From Candidatus Falkowbacteria bacterium RIFCSPLOWO2_12_FULL_45_13 (lineage in GTDB: Bacteria; Patescibacteriota; Patescibacteriia; Patescibacteriales; GWC2-42-12), in the NCBI GenBank assembly GCA_001778055.1, contig MFFY01000053.1:2585-14415 (forward strand): 11,831 bases of DNA. Reading direction: 5' to 3'. Numbering within the stretch: the first letter of the stretch is position 1; every line of letters starts with the position of its first letter. The translations under genes and the position numbers were made by a program. Positions 1-6,684 of the stretch are shown here, in pieces. The notes under the pieces are model-generated. The model searched no databases. It was not told where the DNA came from and worked only from the letters and a program-made list of their open reading frames with translations.

Positions 1-112
1 AAGCGGTCAAAGGAAAATCAAACATATCAAAATAGGCAACCGCCTTGACGATTGCCTCCTTTATATCCGACTTACCAGAAAATTGTTCCGTATTTATATC
101 CTTAAAACGCAT
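1..112 (-). CDS. 5' end of an uncharacterised protein (partial, runs off the left edge)
   Basis: An open frame of 37 codons begins at ATG 112-110 and continues off the edge without a stop. Upstream at 120-125 is a strong Shine-Dalgarno, GGAGGT, seven bases from the ATG; it is the best ribosome binding site in the window. The visible protein starts MRFKDINTEQFSG and continues with a stretch reading EAIVKAVAYFDMFDFPLTA. I recall the pattern 'YFD-hydrophobic-FD-aromatic-PLT' as the N-terminus of hypothetical proteins common in Candidate Phyla Radiation genomes, some with winged-helix or nucleotidyltransferase-like annotation. That is memory, not a search, and the function is unknown. The gene lies downstream of rmuC on the same strand, 252 bp away across an AT-rich inverted repeat, so it probably has its own promoter. 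Confidence 0.7.
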   Translation of the reverse strand, partial: MRFKDINTEQFSGKSDIKEAIVKAVAYFDMFDFPLTA

Positions 113-135
113 GACTTTTACCTCCCTAGAGCCTG
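113..135 (-). promoter_or_regulatory. Strong Shine-Dalgarno of the left-edge gene, possibly in a hairpin
   Basis: Read on the minus strand, GGGAGGT (SD core at 120-125) sits seven bases before the ATG at 112 and decides that start. A few bases further upstream is CCTCC, the exact complement of the GGAGG core, separated by about eight bases. A five-pair stem could therefore hide the ribosome binding site. The SD is clear; the hairpin is short and its role is speculative. Confidence 0.6.
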
Positions 136-221
136 GAGGCAGGGTATTAATTATGAGCGCATTAGAAATTGTAGCTATTTTTTATTAAAAATATTTCATT
201 ACAAAGCGAGCATAGAAAAAT

Positions 222-314
222 TTAGGATTAGATTTAGCTTAAAATTTCTCTACAAATATTTCTTTCCCTTATTGTCATAGAAATTTTGTTAGAAATTTTA
301 AGCTAAATCCCTAA
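222..314. repeat. AT-rich inverted repeat, 19-bp perfect arms
   Basis: The arm at 231-249 (GATTTAGCTTAAAATTTCT) is the exact reverse complement of 291-309, with a 41-base loop. After a small bulge, 222-226 and 310-314 add five more pairs. A partial direct copy of the right arm, AGAAATTTT, precedes it at 279-287. The structure lies between rmuC and the left-edge gene, both on the minus strand. It could end rmuC transcription or be a decayed mobile palindrome, but there is no T-run directly after the stem on either strand, so I do not call it an intrinsic terminator. The rest of 113-364 shows nothing else I can support. Confidence 0.75.
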
Positions 315-364
315 GTTTTTCGTGGCGAGCGAAGTAATTAAATATTTTTTAAGATAGATGCTAG

Positions 365-1453
365 TTATTCCGCCTGCGGCCGATCAATCAAGATCGGCTC
401 AATCTTTTTTTCTCCTTGGGTGATTTTTACCACGTCTTTATCAATTTTCCCGAACTCTTTATAGGCGTTGTTGTAATGGTTAACCGCGGCGGACATGCTC
501 AAGCCCAGTTTCTTCATAAAATCGTCATAGCTTAAAATATGCCGCCCTAATTTTTGCACGTTCAAAAGAATATCTTTGGCGCTCTCTTCAATCTGCAAAG
601 CCCGCAGTCCCTGCAAAACCGTCTGCAGGTAGGCTAAGAACGAAGTCGGCGAAACGATAATGACATGCTTCTCCTTAAAAGCGTATTCAATCAAATCGCG
701 CGTATTGATTTGCACCGCTCCCACCTTATTGATCAGCAGGTCATAATAAATCGCTTCGCTGGGAATGAACATGAAAGCGAAGTCCATAGTTTTTTCCGCC
801 GGCTTGATGTATTTGGAAGTCTCGTCAATGCGCGTCTTTAGATCCATCTTAAACAGTTTTTCCAGCTTTTCCTTAGCCGCGCTGTCGCTCGTATTTAAAA
901 TCTTTTCATAATTTTCCAGGCTGAACTTTGAATCCACCGGGATAATTTTTTCTTTGACGAAAACCACGGCGTCAACAATGGTGCCGTCTTTAAAGCCATA
1001 TTGCATCCGGTAGGAATTGGGCGGCAAAACATTTTTTAAAGTTTCTTCCAAAAAATATTCGCCTAAAACGCCGCGCTGCTTGGGATTTTTTAAAATATCC
1101 TGCAAATTGGCCAGCTGGGCGGAAAAATTCACCACCTGCTTGTTGGTCTCGTCCAGCTTGGTCAGTTTCTCGGTTACCTCGGTTATCAGCCTGGCGGATT
1201 GGCCGGTGATGCCCTGAATAATTTTTGTGGTTTGATGAAATTGTGCCTGATTGGCACGATGAGTTTCCCCGAGCTTTAAATCAATCGCCTGCCTTAACTC
1301 GCGATTTTGCTCGGCCAGCGCAGTCAGCCGCTCCATCATGGCCGCCAGCTTTTCGTTGTCGCCCGTATCTTTTCGCTTGGTTAAAAGCCAAATCACCGCG
1401 CCCAAACCAAAAATCAAAATGATAAAAAATAAAATAAACAAATAATTTGCCAT
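365..1453 (-). CDS. rmuC: DNA recombination protein RmuC homologue
   Basis: RmuC-family proteins are putative PD-(D/E)XK-type nucleases; E. coli rmuC was linked to limiting recombination at inverted repeats. The 362-residue product, counted from MANYLFILFF, begins with a membrane anchor (about residues 3-24) followed by KRK. A long predicted coiled coil follows (about 31-121), then the RmuC domain with RGVLGEYFLEETL near 127, a PVDSKF motif (D174, S175, K176) and DFAFMFIPSEA near 224-234. Length and order are normal for the family, so the gene looks complete. A longer frame starts at 1495 and would add MRRMRMMPDMRIIF, but those codons come from a small direct repeat (ATTCGCATG-type) and push the anchor inward, so I prefer 1453. 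Neither start has a good Shine-Dalgarno. The gene diverges from uvrA. A repeat-resolving nuclease is notable in such a repeat-rich window, but any link is speculation. Confidence 0.9.
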   Translation of the reverse strand: MANYLFILFFIILIFGLGAVIWLLTKRKDTGDNEKLAAMMERLTALAEQNRELRQAIDLKLGETHRANQAQFHQTTKIIQGITGQSARLITEVTEKLTKLDETNKQVVNFSAQLANLQDILKNPKQRGVLGEYFLEETLKNVLPPNSYRMQYGFKDGTIVDAVVFVKEKIIPVDSKFSLENYEKILNTSDSAAKEKLEKLFKMDLKTRIDETSKYIKPAEKTMDFAFMFIPSEAIYYDLLINKVGAVQINTRDLIEYAFKEKHVIIVSPTSFLAYLQTVLQGLRALQIEESAKDILLNVQKLGRHILSYDDFMKKLGLSMSAAVNHYNNAYKEFGKIDKDVVKITQGEKKIEPILIDRPQAE

Positions 1454-1555
1454 AAATATTATTCGCATGTCCGGCATCATTCGCATGCGCCGCATTTGTA
1501 GTGCGGCTCCCCGAAGGGGATAACGTAGCGCCGGTCGCGAAGCGATAACTTAAAA

Positions 1556-1584
1556 ATTACAATAATCACCTAGGCTGGTTACAA
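1556..1584 (-). promoter_or_regulatory. Candidate sigma-70 promoter for rmuC
   Basis: On the minus strand a -35 box TTGTAA (1579-1584) is followed after exactly 17 bases by a -10 box TGTAAT (1556-1561). They match the consensus at 4/6 and 5/6. Transcription would begin near 1549. This gives a leader of about 95 bases to the preferred rmuC start, carrying a small CCCC-GAA-GGGG hairpin (1508-1518). Chance matches are common in AT-rich DNA, so this is moderate evidence. Confidence 0.4.
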
Positions 1585-1588
1585 AATT

Positions 1589-1693
1589 ACCCTATCATTT
1601 TTTTGTTCTCCTGGCAAAGGGAGAACATCTTTCCCCCCTTGCTTATCCGCCTCGGGCGGAATAAAGGGCCTGTGGGGGTGGTTAGAATAGGGT
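1589..1693. repeat. Degenerate palindromic intergenic repeat between rmuC and uvrA
   Basis: ACCCTAT (1589-1595) is inverted as ATAGGGT (1687-1693). Between them are two hairpins: GTTCTCC/GGAGAAC (1605-1611 with 1620-1626) and TCCGCC-TCG-GGCGGA (1646-1660), and C-rich and G-rich tracts (1633-1638, 1674-1677) that could also pair. It resembles the C-run/G-run intergenic palindromes of many environmental bacteria, with a TCCGCC/GGCGGA palindrome inside. Neither hairpin has a following T-run in the right orientation, so terminator function is not supported. This accounts for the middle of the roughly 280-bp gap between the two candidate promoters. Confidence 0.6.
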
Positions 1694-1777
1694 TTGAATC
1701 TATTTATTCTGGACTTACGCGGTTGACTGAACGCAAATTTTAGAAACGCACATAAATCCTATTATTATCTAATAGAC

Positions 1778-1806
1778 TTGCCAAGAACGATATTTTACTC
1801 TATAAT
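1778..1806 (+). promoter_or_regulatory. Sigma-70 promoter of uvrA
   Basis: TTGCCA (1778-1783) is followed after exactly 17 bases by a perfect TATAAT (1801-1806). Transcription is predicted to begin near 1813, giving a leader of about 95 bases that contains the whole long hairpin at 1828-1897. This is the best promoter in the window. I see no LexA-type operator (neither CTGT-N8-ACAG nor GAAC-N4-GTTC) near it, so SOS control is not supported here. Confidence 0.75.
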
Positions 1807-1827
1807 GAATTGCATTGTTTATTAAAT

Positions 1828-1897
1828 CTCACAGCTCATAACCCGCAACTCGCAACTCACTTCTTTGAGTTTTGGGTTATGAGTTATGAGCTGTGAG
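1828..1897. repeat. Long heptad-built hairpin in the uvrA leader
   Basis: Arms 1828-1859 and 1866-1897 form an imperfect 32-pair stem with a six-base loop. The outer 14 pairs (CTCACAGCTCATAA with TTATGAGCTGTGAG) are perfect, and several inner mismatches would be G-U pairs in RNA. Both arms are built from 7-base units: right arm GTTATGA, GTTATGA, GCTGTGA, GTTACGA; left arm GCTCATA, ACCCGCA, ACTCGCA. The stem ends 10 bases before the uvrA ATG at 1908 and sits where a Shine-Dalgarno would be, so it may affect translation or mRNA stability. It is also an example of the repeat families found throughout the window. Confidence 0.85.
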
Positions 1898-1907
1898 TTA
1901 CGAGACT

Positions 1908-4904
1908 ATGAACTCCATAAAAATCAAGGGCGCCCGCGTGCATAATTTAAAAAACATTGACGTGGAAATTCCGCGCGACCGGCTGGTAGTCATCACCGGC
2001 CTGTCCGGTTCAGGGAAATCCAGCCTGGCCTTTGACACAATCTACGCCGAAGGCCAGCGCCGCTACGTTGAATCCCTGTCCGCCTACGCCCGGCAATTTA
2101 TCGGCCTGATGGACAAGCCTGATGTTGATTCAATTGAGGGGCTATCGCCGGCCATTTCCATCGACCAAAAATCCACCAGCCATAATCCGCGCTCAACCGT
2201 GGGCACAATCACGGAAATTTACGATTATTTGCGCCTGCTTTACGCCCGCATCGGCCGGCCGCATTGCCCCGTCTGCGGCCAACCCATCAAACCCATGTCG
2301 CTTGATGAAATCGTCGGCCAAATCACGGCCAATTTTTTAAACCGGGAGATTATTATTCTCGCCCCCATCATTAAGGACAAAAAGGGTGAACATAAGAGCA
2401 TCATTGACGGCGTCAGCAAGGCCGGCTATTCCTGCCTCCGTTTTGACAAAATAATATATGCTTTGGAAGAATTTGAAGATTTAAACGTGGATAAGCAAAA
2501 AAAACATAGCGTAGAAATCGTCATCGACCGCCTGAAAGTAGGGGTAAACGGCCGTTTGCCCGATAAAGAGGACCTGGCCAGGCTCTCGGAAAACGTGGAA
2601 AAAGCTCTGGAATACGGCGATGGTTTGGTGACAATAATGCCGCAATCGCTCGCGGGCAACTTAAACGATAAATCGCCGACGCAAAATCAAATCGAAAATC
2701 GAAAATCTCCGCCGGAGGCGGATCCGCCTCCGGCGGAAAAAATCGAAAATTCCAAAGAAATCACCTACTCCAAACTTCTGGCTTGCCCAAAATGCGACAT
2801 CAGCCTGCCCGAACTTGAACCGCGGAATTTTTCTTTTAATTCGCCTCACGGCGCTTGCCCGGAATGCGCCGGATTAGGCACTAAATTGGAAATTGACTCT
2901 AAGCTGATTATCAGCCCCAACCTGACCATCGCCCAAGGCGCCATCCGCCCCTGGGCTCATAGCCCGGCCACCGGTCAAGGCTGGCTCGTAAGAATTTTGG
3001 GCACCGTGGCCCTGGCTCACGGCTTTGATTTAAACACGCCGGTAAAAAATTTAACCAAAAAACAGCTAGACATTGTGCTTTACGGCTCGGGCGAAAAAAA
3101 TTATAACGTTGATTACCAAAGCGACCGTTTTTCCGGCGAATTAACCACCGACTTTGAAGGCGTCATCCCCAACCTGGAAAAGCGCTTCCAGCAAACTGAA
3201 TCCGATTATGTGAGACGTGAAATTGAACAATATATGCGCGTCTTAATCTGCCCAACTTGCCAGGGTAAGCGCTTAAAGGCGGAAATCCTGGCCGTCAAGC
3301 TGGCCGGAGAGTCAATTTATGATCTGACCGCGAAAACCATCGACCAGACTAAAAAATTTTTCTCGTGGCTGGACGATTGCCCGGACTTGACCGGACGCGA
3401 AAAAAAAATCGGCGCGCGCATTGTCAAAGAAATAGTCGCCCGATTGGCTTTCCTCTCTAACGTCGGGCTGGATTATCTGACTCTGGCCAGGTCGGCCAAC
3501 ACCTTGTCCGGCGGCGAAGCCCAGCGCATCAGGTTAGCCACGCAAATCGGTTCGGCGCTGATGGGCGTAATCTATATTTTGGACGAGCCCTCCATCGGCC
3601 TGCACCAGCGCGATAACCATAAATTGATCGGCACGCTCAAAAAACTGCGCGACTTGGGCAACACCGTGATTGTGGTTGAGCATGACGAAGCCACCATGCT
3701 CTCGGCCGATTGGCTCGTCGACGTCGGCCCGGGCGCGGGCGAACACGGCGGCCAAATCGTGGCGGTCGGCACGCCCGCGCAAATAAAAAAAACCGCCAGG
3801 TCTTTAACCGGCCAATATTTGAGCGGCCGGAAAACCATACCGGCGCCGGCGAAATTCAGGCCCGGCAACGGCCAATCATTAACCATTATCGGCGCCGGCG
3901 AGCATAATTTAAAAAATCTTAACGTAGAGTTTCCCTTGGGCTTGCTTCTCGCCATCACCGGCGTTTCCGGCTCCGGCAAATCCACCCTGATGACCGATAT
4001 CCTGGCCAAGGCCTTAAACCAAAAACTCTACCGCGCCAAAGAAGCGCCGGGCCGGCACGACCGCATCGACGGCCTGGAGCAAATAGATAAAGTTATCAAT
4101 ATTGACCAGTCCCCCATCGGCCGCACGCCACGCTCCAACCCCGCCACCTATACCGGCGCTTTCACTCCCATCCGCGACTTATTCGCCAGCCTGCCCGAAG
4201 CCAAAATCCGCGGCTACCGGGCCGGCCGCTTTTCTTTTAACGTGCCGGGTGGCCGCTGCGAAGCCTGCGGTGGCGACGGCCTGGTTAAAATTGAAATGCA
4301 GTTCCTGCCGGATATCTACGTTGAATGCGATGTCTGCCACAGCCGGCGCTACAACCAGGAAGTTCTGGAAATCCATTACGGCGGCCACCTGGCGGGCGGC
4401 GCGGGCAAAAATATTTCGGAGGTGCTCAATCTGACAGTGGAAGAAGCCCTGAATTTATTCAAAAACATTCCAGCCGTAGAGCAAAAACTTTCCGCCTTAA
4501 GCCAAGTCGGCTTAAGCTACATCAAACTGGGCCAGTCGGCCACCACCTTGTCCGGCGGCGAAGCCCAGCGGATAAAATTGGCCGCGGAATTATCCCGCCG
4601 CGCCACCGGCAAGACCCTTTATATTTTGGACGAACCCACCACCGGCCTGCATTTTGACGACATCCGTAAACTCCTTCAGGTTTTGAACCAGCTGGTTGAC
4701 AAGGGCAACACGGTTTTAATTATTGAGCATAACCTGGACGTCATCAAATCCGTGGATTGGATTATAGACCTGGGGCCCGAAGGCGGCGACAAGGGCGGCT
4801 ATATCGTGGCCCAAGGCACGCCCCGGGAAGTGGCGAAAAATAAAAAATCCTACACCGGGCAGTATTTGGCGAAAGTACTAAAAAATAAAAAGTTGAAAAC
4901 TTAA
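1908..4904 (+). CDS. uvrA: Excinuclease ABC subunit A (UvrA)
   Basis: UvrA is the dimeric ABC-type ATPase that finds bulky lesions and loads UvrB in nucleotide excision repair. The 998-residue product has both ATPase modules: Walker A at 31-38 (GLSGSGKS) and 685-692 (GVSGSGKS), signatures LSGGEAQRI at 533 and 881, and Walker B with LDEP at 558-561 and 907-910. Zinc cysteines are present: C293/C296/C317/C320, C784/C787/C807/C810, and the pairs C120/C123 and C448/C451. I chose ATG 1908 because MNSIKIKGARVHNLKNI matches the usual UvrA N-terminus. A GTG at 1893 would add five residues but lies inside the leader hairpin. At about 260 residues per kilodomain it is slightly longer than the usual 940-970, partly because of a repeat-derived insert at about residues 260-282, just before the first zinc module. 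All catalytic motifs are intact, so it should be functional. It is transcribed alone and converges on glyS. Confidence 0.98.
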   Translation: MNSIKIKGARVHNLKNIDVEIPRDRLVVITGLSGSGKSSLAFDTIYAEGQRRYVESLSAYARQFIGLMDKPDVDSIEGLSPAISIDQKSTSHNPRSTVGTITEIYDYLRLLYARIGRPHCPVCGQPIKPMSLDEIVGQITANFLNREIIILAPIIKDKKGEHKSIIDGVSKAGYSCLRFDKIIYALEEFEDLNVDKQKKHSVEIVIDRLKVGVNGRLPDKEDLARLSENVEKALEYGDGLVTIMPQSLAGNLNDKSPTQNQIENRKSPPEADPPPAEKIENSKEITYSKLLACPKCDISLPELEPRNFSFNSPHGACPECAGLGTKLEIDSKLIISPNLTIAQGAIRPWAHSPATGQGWLVRILGTVALAHGFDLNTPVKNLTKKQLDIVLYGSGEKNYNVDYQSDRFSGELTTDFEGVIPNLEKRFQQTESDYVRREIEQYMRVLICPTCQGKRLKAEILAVKLAGESIYDLTAKTIDQTKKFFSWLDDCPDLTGREKKIGARIVKEIVARLAFLSNVGLDYLTLARSANTLSGGEAQRIRLATQIGSALMGVIYILDEPSIGLHQRDNHKLIGTLKKLRDLGNTVIVVEHDEATMLSADWLVDVGPGAGEHGGQIVAVGTPAQIKKTARSLTGQYLSGRKTIPAPAKFRPGNGQSLTIIGAGEHNLKNLNVEFPLGLLLAITGVSGSGKSTLMTDILAKALNQKLYRAKEAPGRHDRIDGLEQIDKVINIDQSPIGRTPRSNPATYTGAFTPIRDLFASLPEAKIRGYRAGRFSFNVPGGRCEACGGDGLVKIEMQFLPDIYVECDVCHSRRYNQEVLEIHYGGHLAGGAGKNISEVLNLTVEEALNLFKNIPAVEQKLSALSQVGLSYIKLGQSATTLSGGEAQRIKLAAELSRRATGKTLYILDEPTTGLHFDDIRKLLQVLNQLVDKGNTVLIIEHNLDVIKSVDWIIDLGPEGGDKGGYIVAQGTPREVAKNKKSYTGQYLAKVLKNKKLKT
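2690..2750. repeat. In-frame palindromic insert inside uvrA
   Basis: A perfect 30-bp palindrome (2708-2737; each half TCCGCCGGAGGCGGA, centred on GGATCC) is preceded by ATCGAAA units (from 2691 and 2698) and followed by another (from 2742). AATCGAAAAT thus flanks the palindrome as a direct repeat (2697-2706 and 2741-2750). It encodes about 20 residues rich in Pro, Glu and Lys (IENRKSPPEADPPPAEKIEN), an unlikely conserved UvrA sequence. The bases 2702-2720 match 10323-10341, upstream of murI, at 18 of 19 positions, so the same element type occurs in a non-coding place. It lies between the strand ending GLVTIM and YSKLLACPKC, probably at a surface loop. Confidence 0.9.
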
Positions 4905-4970
4905 CCCCCCCCTAGTTCCCTCTCCCGCCCGAACGCTTCAGGCGGGCGGGTGTCAGGGGGAAAAATACAA
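4905..4970. repeat. GC-rich hairpin between the convergent ends of uvrA and glyS
   Basis: CCCGCCCG (4924-4931) pairs with CGGGCGGG (4943-4950) around an 11-base loop, and outer C-rich and G-rich tracts can extend it (TTCCC at 4916 onward with GGGAA ending near 4962). It is well placed to separate the two converging genes. But on the plus strand the stem is followed by GGGGGAAAAA, and on the minus strand the T-run comes before the stem, so it is not a canonical intrinsic terminator. It may be another intergenic palindrome. Confidence 0.6.
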
Positions 4971-4990
4971 TCCCTTATCGGAGGGGTTTC

Positions 4991-6424
4991 TTATTTTAGC
5001 TTCCCTCTAAACCACTCCCCCAGCTTCTCTATTTTCACCCTCTCCTGCTTCATGGTGTCGCGATCGCGCACGGTCAAGTCGCCATTTTTCAAACTGTCAA
5101 AATCCACGGTCAGGCAATAGGGCGTGCCAATTTCATCCTGGCGGCGGTAACGCTTGCCGATATTGCCGTTGTCGTCAAACTCGCAGGCGTAATCTTTTTT
5201 TAGGAGGTCAAACACAGCCTTGGCTTTCTTCACCAGCTCCGGCTTGTTTTTGAGCAAAGGAAAAACAGCGATTTTTACCGGCGCCAGCCAAGGCGGAAAT
5301 TTCATGACCACTCTGGTTTCAATTTTCCCCTGTCCTGGCGAAGGATGGGGTTGGGTGAGGTTTTCTTCATTATAAGCCGCGCAGAGCGCCGCCAGCAGTG
5401 TCCGCTCCACCCCGAGAGACGGCTCAATCACATGAGGCGTAAACTTGTTTCCTTTATCGTCAGTATATGACAAATCAGCGCCGGAAAACTCGGCATGCTG
5501 TTTTAAATCATAATCCGTGCGGTAAACCAGGCCATACAATTCTTTTTGCCCGAAAGGAAATTTATATTCAAAATCAATGGTCTTCTTGGAATAATGCGCC
5601 CGCTCCCCGTCCGGCACGTTAAGCTCGTAAATATCATGTTTCACGTCCAGACCCAGCTCTTTCATCCAGTTTATGATTTCTTGCCGCCACATCTCAAAAG
5701 CCGCCTGCCAATCTTTGTCCTTCTTGGGCGGCGCGATAAAGTATTCTATCTCCATCTGCTCAAATTCACGCGTGCGAAAAACAAAATTACCCGGCGTAAT
5801 CTCGTTTCTGAAAGCCTTGCCGATCTGGCCGATGCCGAACGGCAGTTTCGGACGGCTAGTGTCCATGACATTTTTAAAATTGACGAATATCCCCTGGGCG
5901 GTTTCTGGCCTTAAATAAGCGATATTAGAACTTTTTTCGGCCGGACCGATGAAAGTCTTAAACATTAAATTGAACTGTCTGGGTTCGCTCCAGCTAACTG
6001 AATTACAGATTGGACATGTTATTTTTTCCTTAATTAACAACTCTCGCTGTAACTCATGATCTAAAGGAAGTATTTGAACCTTGCCTAAATGCGCTCGACG
6101 CAATAATTCATCTGATCGAAAACGACTATTGCATTTTTTGCATTCAACTAAAGGATCGCTAAAATTATCAAGGTGTCCGGACGCTTTCCAGGTTTCCGGA
6201 TTCATGATAATGGCCGCGTCCAGCCCGACCATGTCCTCGCGCTCCAGCACAAATTTCCGCCACCACCTCTGTTTAATATTATTCTTTAATTCCACGCCGT
6301 AAGGCCCGTAGTCCCAGGCGTTGGCCAAGCCGCCGTATATTTCCGAACCCGAGAAAATAAACCCCCTTCGTTTGCATAAAGAAACAATTTTATCCATGGT
6401 AACATCATTTTTATTATTGGACAT
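4991..6424 (-). CDS. glyS: Glycyl-tRNA synthetase, single-chain alpha2 type
   Basis: This class II synthetase charges tRNA-Gly with glycine. It is the homodimeric, eukaryote/archaea/Gram-positive-like form, not the two-subunit GlyQ/GlyS form. The 477 residues begin with MDKIVSLCKRRGFIFSGSEI after a nine-residue leader and the family block YGGLANAWDYGPYG (30-43). A four-cysteine zinc site is visible (C95, C98, C137, C140). Motif 2 contains RNE at 206-208 and FRTREFEQMEIEYF; motif 3 is EPSLGVERTLLAAL from 334. The anticodon-binding domain starts near 375 (LAPVKIAVFPLL). A repeat-like stretch, ENLTQPHPSPGQGK, lies between motif 3 and that domain. Start 6424 gives a short N-terminal tail; Met10 (ATG at 6397) is also possible. 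Neither has a Shine-Dalgarno. The gene lies 260 bp after dedA, a gap filled by a nested palindromic element. Confidence 0.96.
   Translation of the reverse strand: MSNNKNDVTMDKIVSLCKRRGFIFSGSEIYGGLANAWDYGPYGVELKNNIKQRWWRKFVLEREDMVGLDAAIIMNPETWKASGHLDNFSDPLVECKKCNSRFRSDELLRRAHLGKVQILPLDHELQRELLIKEKITCPICNSVSWSEPRQFNLMFKTFIGPAEKSSNIAYLRPETAQGIFVNFKNVMDTSRPKLPFGIGQIGKAFRNEITPGNFVFRTREFEQMEIEYFIAPPKKDKDWQAAFEMWRQEIINWMKELGLDVKHDIYELNVPDGERAHYSKKTIDFEYKFPFGQKELYGLVYRTDYDLKQHAEFSGADLSYTDDKGNKFTPHVIEPSLGVERTLLAALCAAYNEENLTQPHPSPGQGKIETRVVMKFPPWLAPVKIAVFPLLKNKPELVKKAKAVFDLLKKDYACEFDDNGNIGKRYRRQDEIGTPYCLTVDFDSLKNGDLTVRDRDTMKQERVKIEKLGEWFRGKLK
5324..5365. repeat. In-frame hairpin insert inside glyS (LTQPHPSP)
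   Basis: Read on the plus strand, CCCC-TG-TCCT and AGGA-T-GGGG pair around GGCGA, an eight-pair hairpin with a small internal asymmetry. It is followed by TTGGGTGAGGTTTTC. On the coding strand it gives ENLTQPHPSPGQGK. This resembles the 'LTPNPSP' peptides that come from translating widespread intergenic repeats with CTCACCC-type ends; that is recall, not a search. It sits in the linker between motif 3 and the anticodon-binding domain, where GlyRS length varies, so it is probably tolerated. Confidence 0.6.
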
Positions 6425-6432
6425 ATGGCTTT

Positions 6433-6668
6433 TGTCATTGCGAGGAGCAAACGAACACCGGCCTTGAGCCGAAGACGAAACAATCTCCCCTTTCTGTCAT
6501 TCCCGAAGCCGCAGGCTGTCGGGAATCCAGGGGGTAGCAGTACAAACATGTTTTTTGGATTCCCGCCCGCCCGAACGACGTAGTCGGGCAGGCCTTCGCG
6601 GGAATGACAAATAAGAAAATTACCGCGCCTACCGGCCGGCAGGCTCCTTTCGGTCGCTCGCAATGACA
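6433..6668. mobile_element. Nested palindromic (MITE-like) repeat elements between dedA and glyS
   Basis: An outer pair of terminal inverted repeats, TGTCATTGCGAG (6433-6444) and CTCGCAATGACA (6657-6668), encloses an inner pair, TGTCATTCCCG (6495-6505) and CGGGAATGACA (6599-6609). Within the inner element are CCCGA-AGCC-GCA-GGCT-G-TCGGG (6502-6522), GGGAATCC with GGATTCCC (6520-6527 and 6557-6564), and a hairpin with GCCCGA/TCGGGC arms near 6568-6589. Both end types belong to repeat families I recall from many environmental bacteria. The arrangement suggests one non-autonomous element inserted into another. No transposase is encoded. It fills almost the whole gap, ends 9 bases before the glyS start codon and must lie in, or supply, the glyS leader. 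Confidence 0.85.
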
Positions 6669-6684
6669 GAAAAAATTTTTAATT

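Noticed and set aside
83..280. Plus-strand open frame of 65 codons near the left edge
   Set aside because: It runs antisense over the SD-led minus-strand gene and through the AT-rich inverted repeat, has no ribosome site and no recognisable protein features.
3572..4009. Antisense open frame of 145 codons inside uvrA
   Set aside because: The uvrA frame here carries Walker B, the linker and the second Walker A; the antisense frame is a by-product of GC-rich codons.
4924..4950. Intrinsic terminator shared by uvrA and glyS
   Set aside because: The hairpin is good but lacks a T-run after the stem on either strand, so I list it only as a hairpin.
6286..6663. Minus-strand open frame of 125 codons upstream of glyS
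   Set aside because: It is a translation of the nested palindromic elements and overlaps the real glyS start in another frame.
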